Shown here in pieces: positions 24,812 to 33,607 of a stretch of 64,000 nt of DNA. This stretch comes from Oscillospiraceae bacterium (lineage in GTDB: Bacteria > Bacillota > Clostridia > Oscillospirales > CAG-272), in contig SVRR01000001.1 of NCBI GenBank assembly GCA_015064745.1, positions 149,330 to 213,329 on the forward strand, written 5' to 3'. The translations under genes were made by a program, and so were the position numbers. Below the pieces are notes generated by a model that saw only the letters and a program-made list of their open reading frames with translations, made no database searches and was not told where the DNA came from. The stretch's first letter is position 1. Each line of letters opens with the position of its first letter.

Positions 24812-25687
24812 ATGAGCAAAAAGTTAAGAACACGTCGCCATAGAGTTGTCCTCAACCGTTCGGCAGGCGGTGACGCAGGTATCACATTTTTGTTGACGAT
24901 CCTTGGCGCATTTATGTTTCTGCCGATGCTGTATGTTATCATGCAGTCCTTAAAGCCGCTTGACGAGCTTTGGATGTTTCCCCCGCGTTTTTACGTAAAG
25001 AGCCCGACGCTTGGAAACTTTGGAGACCTTTTCTCCTTGATGAACGAATCCTGGGTGCCGTTCTCTCGCTACATTTTCAACACCGTATTCATTACCGTTT
25101 GCGGTACCTTCGGTAACTTGATCGTAGCGTCTATGGCGGCATATTCGCTTGCTAAGATGCGTTTCCCCGGGCGCAACTTCCTTTTCAAAATCGTCGTGCT
25201 TTCCCTTATGTTCCACCAAACGGTTAACCAGCTTTCAAACTTTATCATTATGTCTGCCCTCGGCATGGTCGATACGTATCTTGCAATTATCATTCCCGCC
25301 TTGGCAGGTACCATGGGTCTGTACTTAATGAAACAGTTTATGGAAAGCTCGGTTGCGGATTCCGTTTTGGAGTCTGCGCGCCTTGATGGTGCATCTGAGT
25401 TTAGAACCTTCTTGACTATCGCGATGCCGATGGTTAAGCCTGCATGGTTGACTCTGATCATTGAGTCCTTTAAAGGTCTTTGGAACACGGGTGCTTCTAT
25501 CTACATTCACTCGGAGGAGCTTAAGACCTTCAACTATGCAATCAACCAGGTCGTCACCGCAGGCGTACAGCGTGCCGGTGCTTCGGCAGCTGCTACGGTC
25601 GTTATGATGATCGTACCTATCACAGTATTCATTCTCAGCCAGAGCCAGATCATCGAAACGATGGGTAGCTCGGGAATGAAGGATTAA
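24812..25687 (+). CDS. Carbohydrate ABC transporter permease, MalG type (pair 1)
   Basis: 291 residues, six membrane helices, MalG-like topology. The EAA loop is ESARLDGASEFRTFLTIAMP. FLPMLYVIMQSLKPLDELW is the usual MalG-type first helix and external loop. It forms the heterodimeric channel with the preceding gene, one base upstream. Confidence 0.92.
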   Translation: MSKKLRTRRHRVVLNRSAGGDAGITFLLTILGAFMFLPMLYVIMQSLKPLDELWMFPPRFYVKSPTLGNFGDLFSLMNESWVPFSRYIFNTVFITVCGTFGNLIVASMAAYSLAKMRFPGRNFLFKIVVLSLMFHQTVNQLSNFIIMSALGMVDTYLAIIIPALAGTMGLYLMKQFMESSVADSVLESARLDGASEFRTFLTIAMPMVKPAWLTLIIESFKGLWNTGASIYIHSEELKTFNYAINQVVTAGVQRAGASAAATVVMMIVPITVFILSQSQIIETMGSSGMKD

Positions 25688-25697
25688 GGAGGAAAAC

Positions 25698-28007
25698 ATG
25701 AAAAATAAAAGAATATTGTCCTTCCTCCTCTGCGCTTTGGCGGTGGTTATGATTCTGGGAAGCTTTTCCGGATATGCCGCTGAGCCTTATCAGACTTATA
25801 CGTATTCGGCAGATGGCTTTGCGCTCTATTCTCCTGCCGCGTATTCATCTCCTACGACCTATTCCTATGCAGATGTCTTTCCGAACGTATCCGAAGCGGT
25901 CAACTTTAATAACCCTACGGATATTTTTGCAGACGACGAAGGTAATGTTTATCTTGCGGACGCCGGAAACAACCGTATTGTTATTATGTCCGGTGAGGAC
26001 TATAAGGTTAAATCCATCATTCAAGGCTTTAACAATAACGGTTACAGGGACTCCTTTAACGAGTGCCGCGGCGTGTTTGTAGATGAGAATTACCTCTACG
26101 TTTGTGACACGCAAAACGAGCGTATTGTTGTCTTTGATCGATATGGAGATTTTACGAAATGCCATCGTATCATCGGAAAGCCTACCGGCTCTTTGTTTGG
26201 CGCTACTACGCAGTACAACCCCATTGCCGTAGCAGTGGACCAATACGAGAGAATCTTTGTCATTTCCTCCTCTACCTATGAAGGCGTTATCGTTATGACG
26301 AGTGACGGAGTGTTTACCGGCTTTATCGGCGCACAAAAGGGCGATTACAGCGCAATTGAGATCCTTCTGCGCCGTTTCCAGAGCAAGGCGCAGAGAGAGG
26401 CATCGAAAAAGAACACCTCTACGGAGTTCAACAACATTTCGATTGACTCTGACGGGTTTATCTACGTTACGACGAACACGATCGATCCCGGAAAACAGCA
26501 ATCTGCTATCGCTACGAAGGTAGCCGACTTTGCACCTGTTAAGAAGCTTAACTCTGCCGGTCAAGAGATCATGAAGAGAAACGGCTTCTTTGCTCCCAGC
26601 GGTGAAGTTGACGTTATGGAGCGTACGACTGACCTTACAATGACTAACCGTATCGGCGCTTCCAGCATCGTAGATGTTGCGATCGGTGACGAGGGAACTT
26701 GGACGATCGCCGACCAGAAGCGTAGCAAGGTCTTCACTTATGACCAAAACGGCGTTCTTTTGTTCGCTTTCGGTGATGTCGGTATTCAGCAGGGTAATGT
26801 GCAGTCTATCGCGGGCATTACCTATCAGGGCGACCGACTGATCGTTTTGGATAAAGACGCCAAGGCATTTACCGTCTTCAAAAGAACGGATTACGGTAGA
26901 CTGCTTCTTGACGCGTTGCATTGCGAAAACCAACGCCAGTATGAAGAATCTGTTGATGCTTGGCTCAGCGTTCTTCAGTACAACAATAACTTCGACTCTG
27001 CTTATATCGGCGTAGGACGTGCGTATTACCGTCAAGGTGACGCAACCTTCGTTTCGGCGGACGGTCAAGTGTACTATAAACAAAGCTCTGTTGTGCAATA
27101 CGGCGGAGAAGACGGCAGTGAGATTGTCGGTTACTTTGTTGACGGCGAACCCTTAGAGGTAAAAGAAGAGTACAACAAAACCGGCTATACTCTTGCCATG
27201 GAGTACCTTTCCGCCGCATATGAAACCGAGAACTGGTCGAATGCTTACAAGGAAGTTCGTAAGCAATGGATCGCGGACTTTGTTCCTTTGATCCTCATCG
27301 TTGTTGTTGCTATTTGCGTTGTGTTGTCCAAGCTTTTGAACTTTGCAGGGAAGTATAATGCAAAGGTTGCCCTTCTTGGTGTTAACAGGAAAACACTTCT
27401 GCAGGAGCTTATGTACGTTTTCCATCTCGTGTTCCACCCCTTTGACGGCTTCTGGGATCTTAAGCACGAGAAACGTGGCTCTGTTCGCGCCTCGCTCATT
27501 ATTTTGGGCATCGTAATTTTAAGCTTCTACTATCAATCCATTGGCACGGGTTACGTGATGAACCCCGAAGGAACCTTTTCCACTATTTTCGCGCAGATTC
27601 TTTCGGTAGGTCTTCCGTTCATACTGTGGGTTATTTCCAACTGGTGTCTTACGACCCTGTTTGAGGGCGAGGGCTCTTTCAAGCACATTTTCATTGCGAC
27701 CTCTTATGCGCTTGCGCCGTTACCGCTGTTCTTGATCGTTTCCACAATCGCGTCGAACTTTGTAACGTTGCAAGAATCTGCCATCGCTTCCATGCTCGTT
27801 ACGGTAGCCTTTGTGTGGGCAGGAATGCTTATCTTCTTTGGCTCCATGGTCACGCACGATTACTCATTCAGCAAGAATTTCCTGATGTGCGTTGCTACGA
27901 TTGTGGGTATGGCGGTTATCATGTTTGTCGGCTTCCTGTTCTCGAGCCTCATCGGAAAAATGGTTTCCTTTGTGTCCTCGATCATCATGGAAATTTCGTA
28001 TCGTTAA
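25698..28007 (+). CDS. NHL-repeat / Yip1-domain membrane protein of the transport locus
   Basis: 769 residues. A signal peptide (1-27, SGYAA) is followed by about six NHL/beta-propeller repeats (about 50-390), recognisable by GNVYLADAGNNRIVIM, NYLYVCDTQNERIVVFD and DRLIVLDKDAKAFTVF. A TPR-like pair of helices follows (about 405-500: YEESVDAWLSVLQYN, NFDSAYIGVGRAYYRQGD). One membrane helix (FVPLILIVVVAICVVLSKLL) precedes a C-terminal Yip1-like domain with about five helices (about 575-765). The propeller should face outside. GGAGG lies 7 bases upstream. Proteins with this layout are, from memory, found beside ABC sugar transporters and DUF5696 proteins; the function is unknown. Confidence 0.75.
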   Translation: MKNKRILSFLLCALAVVMILGSFSGYAAEPYQTYTYSADGFALYSPAAYSSPTTYSYADVFPNVSEAVNFNNPTDIFADDEGNVYLADAGNNRIVIMSGEDYKVKSIIQGFNNNGYRDSFNECRGVFVDENYLYVCDTQNERIVVFDRYGDFTKCHRIIGKPTGSLFGATTQYNPIAVAVDQYERIFVISSSTYEGVIVMTSDGVFTGFIGAQKGDYSAIEILLRRFQSKAQREASKKNTSTEFNNISIDSDGFIYVTTNTIDPGKQQSAIATKVADFAPVKKLNSAGQEIMKRNGFFAPSGEVDVMERTTDLTMTNRIGASSIVDVAIGDEGTWTIADQKRSKVFTYDQNGVLLFAFGDVGIQQGNVQSIAGITYQGDRLIVLDKDAKAFTVFKRTDYGRLLLDALHCENQRQYEESVDAWLSVLQYNNNFDSAYIGVGRAYYRQGDATFVSADGQVYYKQSSVVQYGGEDGSEIVGYFVDGEPLEVKEEYNKTGYTLAMEYLSAAYETENWSNAYKEVRKQWIADFVPLILIVVVAICVVLSKLLNFAGKYNAKVALLGVNRKTLLQELMYVFHLVFHPFDGFWDLKHEKRGSVRASLIILGIVILSFYYQSIGTGYVMNPEGTFSTIFAQILSVGLPFILWVISNWCLTTLFEGEGSFKHIFIATSYALAPLPLFLIVSTIASNFVTLQESAIASMLVTVAFVWAGMLIFFGSMVTHDYSFSKNFLMCVATIVGMAVIMFVGFLFSSLIGKMVSFVSSIIMEISYR

Positions 28008-28026
28008 GGAAGGGAGGATATATAAA

Positions 28027-31000
28027 ATGAAAAAAATAATTTCTTTGCTGCTTATCCTCGCCACCCTTTTCAGCTGCTTTACGGTGACCACCGTTTCGGC
28101 TGCCGGAGATACGACGAACGGGCAGGATAATGAGGATTACATGAAGATCCTTAAAGAGGAATACAATCGTGTTTATGAAGACGGTATGTCTTTTGTCGAG
28201 GGACAAAAGCATATGAAGTTGATGGCGCGTTATGGCGGCTATGAGCTTTATTGTAATCCTTATACCGGCGAGGTTGCATACGTCAATCAGACGACGAAGC
28301 AGGTTTTAACGACCAATCCTTATAATTTCTCGAAGCTGCTTCAAAATGCTACCGGTGATCCCGATCCCACGAAAAATGATACTTTTTCAAAGCTTCTTTC
28401 TCAGATTGAGGTCTCCTTTGTCGACAACGAGAGCAAGGTGCAAACCTTTACAAGCTTTGTAGAGGCTGCTGCGCGCAACCAGATCGTCGTGAAGTACATG
28501 AAGAACGGTATTCGTGTCGAATATACGATGGGTCGTTTGAACACAGCTTACCTTCTCCCCGGTGTTGTTCTTGAAAAAGACTTTCGCAAGAATATCATCA
28601 ATCCTATCAAGGATCTTTTGGATGAGATCGAATGGGGAGAGCTTGGTATGGAATCGGATGCTTACGAGGACGCATATGCCGCCCTCATGACCCTCGAGTC
28701 TTGGTATCTTCCTATCAACTATGACGATCCTGAATTGGATGAGGCTTCTCGTGATGCCTATGCGCAAAAGTATCCGATCTTCAAGCCTGAATCCGAAGGC
28801 GGTCAAGGTGCAACTCTCTACTGCCTTGACGAGTCCTCCGATCAAGGTATGAAGGATACGGAACGTGTAAGAATTGAAAACCTTTTGAAGACTTACTGTC
28901 CCGATCTTGACCACGAGCTGTTGGATGAGATGCACGCAAAAACCGGGTATGTTCCCGATGTAAACGAGACCCCCGTTTTCCGTGCGGCACTTGAGTATGT
29001 GCTTGAAGATGACGGTCTTTCCGTTCGTATGCCTGCTTCCAGCATTCGTTTTGACGAAACAAAGTATACGCTGCAATACGTTAAGATCCTTCAATTCTTC
29101 GGTGCCGGTGATTTAAATAACGAAGGCTACGTCTTCTATCCCGACGGTAGTGGTGCGATCGTTGAATTTCGCGAATTTTACAGCGAAAGCAACAGAGAAG
29201 CGTTTACTCTTTCCGGAACCGTGTACGGCGAAGATTTTGCGTACTATGACATTGACCAGAACGCAAAGCATTCCGAAACCATCCGCGTTCCTGTTTTCGG
29301 TATCGTAGAGAGTAAAAACAATACAGATTGCGGCTTCTTCGCTATCCTTGAAGACGGTGACGCACTAGCTGATATTGCTACTTACTTTGGTGGCGGTGAG
29401 TTCAATTACGCGACCGCATATCCTATGGTCTATCCTCGTCCTTCGGATGTGTATAACCTTGCAGAGGCGATTTCGGTTGCCGATAATAAGGAAATGACGA
29501 TTGTTTCCGATAAAAAGTATACGGGCTTTTACGAGTTGAAGTACATTATGCTCTTTGATGAGAACAATCTCGCAAAAGCAGATGTTGAAACTGCAAACCG
29601 CTATACCGCAAGCTATTCGGGCATGGCTGCTGCCTATCGTGACTATTTGGTAGCGAAGGGAACGATGAAGCCCTTCGAGGAATCTAGTGTTCAAAACGGA
29701 AAGCTTCCGCTTTATATCGAAACGCTTGGCTCTATCGAAACTGTAAAGAAGATTCTTTCTATCCCCGTAAACGTTGACGTTCCTCTCGCAAGCTTTGAGA
29801 ATATCAAAACGATGTACACCCAGCTTGAGAAAAAGAATGTCACAAATATCAACTTCAAGCTGACGGGCTATGCTAACGGCGGCTTAAACGGTAATTATCC
29901 CGAAAAGGTAAAGTGGTTGAGTGCGGTAGGCGGCAAAAAAGGATTTGCTGATTTACAAGAATTCGCTTCGGGCAAGTTTGGTATTTATCCGGAGTTTGAT
30001 TTCTCCTACGCAAGCTATGATGGCGGAGTAAGCCTCAAAAAGCATGCTTCGCGTGCGGTAGATGACCGTTATTGCTCTAAGCAGCTGTATGATCCTGTCT
30101 ATCAGCAATTCGATTCCTACTTTGACATTTGTATCTCTCCTTCTTCGATTATTGATCTTGTCAGCAAATTCTCCAAGTCTTATTCGAAGTTTGAGCCTAC
30201 GGGAATCTCTGTTTCCACGCTCGGCAGTGATTTGAACTCCGATTTCAACAAGGATGCCCCCCTGAACCGTCAGGACGCTGAGGATTACATCAAGGATTCC
30301 TTGGCATTGCTTGACGAGGAGTATCAGTCTGTCATGGCTGAGGGCGGTAACATTTACAGTGTTGAGTATTTGGACCACATTCTCAATCTCCCGCTTGATG
30401 CAAGTAATTATAAGTACGAAAGTAAAGCAGTTCCTTTCCTCGGCATGGTGCTTCACGGATATGTGAATTATTCGGGAACGGTTATCAACGAGGCGGGAGA
30501 CAGCTCCTTCCGTTTGCTCAAATCCATCGAAAACGGTGCACTTCTTTATTACATGCTGATCTATCAGAACAGCAGCCTTTTGAAGGAAGATGAAGAGCTT
30601 AGCAAATATTATTCGGTGCGTTTTGATATTTGGTTCAACACTATCGTTGATCAATACAACTTGCTTAACGGAGCTATTGGTGATCTTCAGCTTTATAACA
30701 TTGTAGAGCATAATTTCATTATCGGTGAGCGTATCCCCACCGACACTGAAAAGGATGCAACTGTAGTTGCCTTTGATGAGCTTCTTTCCCGTGATCTTCT
30801 CAGACAGTATAACAATTTGCTTGTTGAGGCACGTCGCGAGATACGCGTTAAGCGTATCGCACAAGAGCTCATTAACGCGAGTGTGACCACGCAGGTAGAG
30901 ATTGAAGCTCGTCTTGCCTACATTATTGGAGAAGAGCTTACCGATACCGATAAGGCTACGATAGCAGAGGCGCTTTCTGATTTCCAAAATGCAGTTCCTT

Positions 31001-31440
31001 TTGAAGATCTGTATAATAAGCAACCTACCGTAGCGATTGACCGTGCAAAGGTTGAGGAAGAAATCACTAAGCGTACGGGCGCGGCATTGACTGCAAAGCA
31101 GACCGCAATTCTTGATGCGTTTATCGCTGAGTATTGCACTGACAATCCGGATGCTTATACCGCAACTATCGATTCGCTTTCCGACGAAGTTAAGATGAAC
31201 AACAACGTGACTTCTTCGTTTGCGCAGGATGGAAACGACTACGTGGTTACCGATTATACCGATAACTCCGGGCGTATCGTTCTTGTAACTTATGCTAAGG
31301 GAGAAGAGCGTGTTCATTTTGTTCTTAACTACAACACCTACGAGGTCAACATCCGTCTTGACGGTGTAAACGGCAACGAGGTCTTTGTAGTGCCTTCCTA
31401 TGGATTCCGCCGTATCAACGGCACCGTCCTTGCAGACTAA
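28027..31440 (+). CDS. DUF5696-type secreted protein
   Basis: 1137 residues from the ATG at 28027, which has GGGAGG upstream and directly precedes a signal peptide (MKKIISLLLILATLFSCFTV ... VSAAG). The longer in-frame extension upstream lacks a signal peptide and overlaps the previous gene. The central part (about 380-800) contains long beta-rich stretches and a segment that looks like part of a TIM barrel (FKLTGYANGGLNGNYPEKV, GIYPEFDFSYASYDGG). The C-terminal 200 residues are helical with many charged residues. It resembles the DUF5696 family found in polysaccharide loci; a glycosidase-like fold is possible but no catalytic pair can be assigned. Confidence 0.7.
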   Translation: MKKIISLLLILATLFSCFTVTTVSAAGDTTNGQDNEDYMKILKEEYNRVYEDGMSFVEGQKHMKLMARYGGYELYCNPYTGEVAYVNQTTKQVLTTNPYNFSKLLQNATGDPDPTKNDTFSKLLSQIEVSFVDNESKVQTFTSFVEAAARNQIVVKYMKNGIRVEYTMGRLNTAYLLPGVVLEKDFRKNIINPIKDLLDEIEWGELGMESDAYEDAYAALMTLESWYLPINYDDPELDEASRDAYAQKYPIFKPESEGGQGATLYCLDESSDQGMKDTERVRIENLLKTYCPDLDHELLDEMHAKTGYVPDVNETPVFRAALEYVLEDDGLSVRMPASSIRFDETKYTLQYVKILQFFGAGDLNNEGYVFYPDGSGAIVEFREFYSESNREAFTLSGTVYGEDFAYYDIDQNAKHSETIRVPVFGIVESKNNTDCGFFAILEDGDALADIATYFGGGEFNYATAYPMVYPRPSDVYNLAEAISVADNKEMTIVSDKKYTGFYELKYIMLFDENNLAKADVETANRYTASYSGMAAAYRDYLVAKGTMKPFEESSVQNGKLPLYIETLGSIETVKKILSIPVNVDVPLASFENIKTMYTQLEKKNVTNINFKLTGYANGGLNGNYPEKVKWLSAVGGKKGFADLQEFASGKFGIYPEFDFSYASYDGGVSLKKHASRAVDDRYCSKQLYDPVYQQFDSYFDICISPSSIIDLVSKFSKSYSKFEPTGISVSTLGSDLNSDFNKDAPLNRQDAEDYIKDSLALLDEEYQSVMAEGGNIYSVEYLDHILNLPLDASNYKYESKAVPFLGMVLHGYVNYSGTVINEAGDSSFRLLKSIENGALLYYMLIYQNSSLLKEDEELSKYYSVRFDIWFNTIVDQYNLLNGAIGDLQLYNIVEHNFIIGERIPTDTEKDATVVAFDELLSRDLLRQYNNLLVEARREIRVKRIAQELINASVTTQVEIEARLAYIIGEELTDTDKATIAEALSDFQNAVPFEDLYNKQPTVAIDRAKVEEEITKRTGAALTAKQTAILDAFIAEYCTDNPDAYTATIDSLSDEVKMNNNVTSSFAQDGNDYVVTDYTDNSGRIVLVTYAKGEERVHFVLNYNTYEVNIRLDGVNGNEVFVVPSYGFRRINGTVLAD

Positions 31441-31457
31441 GAAAGGAGGACTGACAA

Positions 31458-32456
31458 GTGAATAAAGCACAAAACTTAAAATCTGTGGCTGCTTCCGCCA
31501 ACACCTTGGCGACTGCAAAGCCAAAAAGAGAAAAGCGTCCTCCTTCCTTGACCAAGAGAAAGGCGCGCGCGGGATGGCTCTTTGTTCTTCCTTTTGTTAT
31601 CGGTATTTTGATCGTTTATCTGCCGATTATTTTGGACTCCATTTGCTATTCCTTCTTCCAGATCATTACCGTCCGCGGTGGCGGTTATACGCTGGAATTT
31701 ATGGGCTTGCACTATTATAAACAAGCCTTGGTTACAAACGCAACGTTCGGAACGACCTTGGTTTCGGGTATTAAGCAGCTTTTGGTTGATACCCCCATGA
31801 TTTTGATCTTCTCTCTGTTTATTGCAGTGGTTTTGAATCAAAAAATGCTTGGTCGCGCTGCTTTCCGTGCAATCTTCTTCATCCCTGTCGTTCTTTCGAC
31901 AGGTTTGATGGAGACGATCAATGCTTCCGATACGCTCTCCGATTATATGGGTGGTGGAGAAGGCGGCGGTATTTCCGATGGTTCAGGCGGTAGCGCCTCA
32001 ACTGAAATCGTGTCTGCGATGGATATCGAACGTCTCTTTGCAGGTGTTAAGATCGGCGCGGGACTGGTTGACTACGTTGCAAATGCCGTCAATAGTATCT
32101 ATGATATCGTAAATCGCTCGGGCGTTCAAATGCTTATCTTCCTTGCCGGCTTGCAGGGAATCTCGCCCTCTATCTACGAGGCGAGCAGCATTGAGGGGGC
32201 AACCGCATGGGAAACCTTCTGGAAGATTACCTTCCCAATGATAAGCCCGATGATTCTGGTGAATGCGATTTACACGATCATAGACTCCTTTACGAGTCAA
32301 AGCAATGTTGTGATGAAGTACATCGCGGGCATATACGAGTCTGCGCAAGAGACTGCAACCGCTATGTCGTGGATTTACTTCTTGGTAATCATGGCAATTA
32401 TCGGCTTGTTTGTCTTGATTGCTTCGTCCTTCGTGTTCTATCAAAAACGTGATTAA
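31458..32456 (+). CDS. Sugar ABC transporter permease (pair 2) with Gly-rich insertion
   Basis: 332 residues from a GTG start preceded by AAAGGAGGA. MalF-type membrane helices are present and the EAA-like loop is IYEASSIEGATAWETFWKIT. Between the third and fourth helices sits a Gly/Ser-rich loop and a following helix (about 155-215: DYMGGGEGGGISDGSGGS then VSAMDIERLFAGVKIG) that standard MalF-type permeases lack. It is the second permease pair of this locus and follows the DUF5696 gene after 17 bases. Confidence 0.88.
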   Translation: MNKAQNLKSVAASANTLATAKPKREKRPPSLTKRKARAGWLFVLPFVIGILIVYLPIILDSICYSFFQIITVRGGGYTLEFMGLHYYKQALVTNATFGTTLVSGIKQLLVDTPMILIFSLFIAVVLNQKMLGRAAFRAIFFIPVVLSTGLMETINASDTLSDYMGGGEGGGISDGSGGSASTEIVSAMDIERLFAGVKIGAGLVDYVANAVNSIYDIVNRSGVQMLIFLAGLQGISPSIYEASSIEGATAWETFWKITFPMISPMILVNAIYTIIDSFTSQSNVVMKYIAGIYESAQETATAMSWIYFLVIMAIIGLFVLIASSFVFYQKRD

Positions 32457-32471
32457 GGAGGGAAGAATAAC

Positions 32472-33551
32472 ATGGATAACACACAAAAAGCTCCTAAAGT
32501 TATGAAAGAGAGCAAAAACAGAATCCGTGTGGAGTTCGAAGACAGAACGCCTCTCTTAGAGCGCTTGAAGTCGAAGATCTTCTCAGTATACTTCTTAACC
32601 AACGTTGTTTGGTATGCCTTCCGCCTTGTCTTGATGATTGGCGTTTCCTACGTCATTCTTTTCCCCTTCTTCTCGAAGATTGCGGGCTCCTTCATGTCGC
32701 CCTCTGACTTCGTTGACCCGACGGTCTGCGTAATTCCTAAGAGTCCGACACTGGACATCTATAAGGCAATTATTAGGGAAAATGGGTATTTTTCTGCCTT
32801 CTTTAATACCACGTTGCTCTCGTTGTCTACCGCGCTGATTCAAACCTTCATTTGTACGTTGGTTGGATACGGTCTTTGCAAATTCAAATTCAAGGGCAAT
32901 GGACTCGTCATGATCTTGGTTGTCGTTACGATGATCGTTCCTCACGAAACCATTCGTCTTTCCATGATGATGCACTTCCGTTATTTCGATATCGGCGGCG
33001 TTCAAGGCTTGAATATTCCGGGTCTCTTTAAGTTTGTGACGGGTATTTTCAACGGCGGCTTTTCAAACGGCTTGACGCTTGACCTTATGGACACCTTTGC
33101 TCCGCTTTTGATCCTTTCGATCTTTGGTCTTGGCTTTAAGAACGGTCTTTACATCTTTATGATGCGTCAGTTCTTTACGGGTGTGCCGGATGAGCTTGAA
33201 GAATCTGCTTACGTGGACGGTTCCAACACCTTCCGCACCTTCTTCCAGATCATTCTTCCGCTTTCCGTACCGATGATGGTCACGATCTTCCTGTTCTCCT
33301 TCTGTTGGCAGTGGACGGATGACTTCTATACGTCTGTCTTCTTTACAGGCGAATCGGTTCATCTTATGCCGGACATTCTTCAGATTCCCGAGAGTCTTAA
33401 AACTGCGGCAAACTACGCCGCGCAAGCGCTGTATCATACAGCTATCAACAACACCTGCGGTATTATGATCATCTTCCCCCTTGTGATTTTGTACCTCTTC
33501 TGTCAGAAATCCCTTGTTCAGGGTATTGAGAGATCCGGTATCGTAGGCTAA
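32472..33551 (+). CDS. Carbohydrate ABC transporter permease, MalG type (pair 2)
   Basis: 359 residues with a long charged N-terminal tail (about 1-50) before six membrane helices. The EAA-like loop is ELEESAYVDGSNTFRTFFQI. Partner of the preceding permease, 15 bases downstream. The extended N-terminus distinguishes it from the first MalG-type gene. The ATPase must be supplied from elsewhere. Confidence 0.9.
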   Translation: MDNTQKAPKVMKESKNRIRVEFEDRTPLLERLKSKIFSVYFLTNVVWYAFRLVLMIGVSYVILFPFFSKIAGSFMSPSDFVDPTVCVIPKSPTLDIYKAIIRENGYFSAFFNTTLLSLSTALIQTFICTLVGYGLCKFKFKGNGLVMILVVVTMIVPHETIRLSMMMHFRYFDIGGVQGLNIPGLFKFVTGIFNGGFSNGLTLDLMDTFAPLLILSIFGLGFKNGLYIFMMRQFFTGVPDELEESAYVDGSNTFRTFFQIILPLSVPMMVTIFLFSFCWQWTDDFYTSVFFTGESVHLMPDILQIPESLKTAANYAAQALYHTAINNTCGIMIIFPLVILYLFCQKSLVQGIERSGIVG

Positions 33552-33560
33552 TACAAAAAC

Positions 33561-33591
33561 AATGCCTCTACAATTTATTTGTGGAGGCATT
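33561..33591 (+). promoter_or_regulatory. Hairpin between the second permease and the esterase gene
   Basis: AATGCCTCTACAA (33561-33573) pairs with TTGTGGAGGCATT (33579-33591) with one G-T mismatch and a 5-base loop. No T-run follows, so it is not a classical terminator for the plus strand. It may protect the upstream message or modulate read-through into the esterase gene. Confidence 0.6.
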
Positions 33592-33607
33592 AATTACGAA
33601 GAAGCAT

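Noticed and set aside
27892..28026. Longer start for the DUF5696 gene
   Set aside because: It would overlap the Yip1 gene by over 100 bases and bury the signal peptide; GGGAGG is placed for the ATG at 28027.
29953..31524. Long minus-strand frame opposite the DUF5696 gene
   Set aside because: Shadow frame; low-complexity basic sequence without family features.
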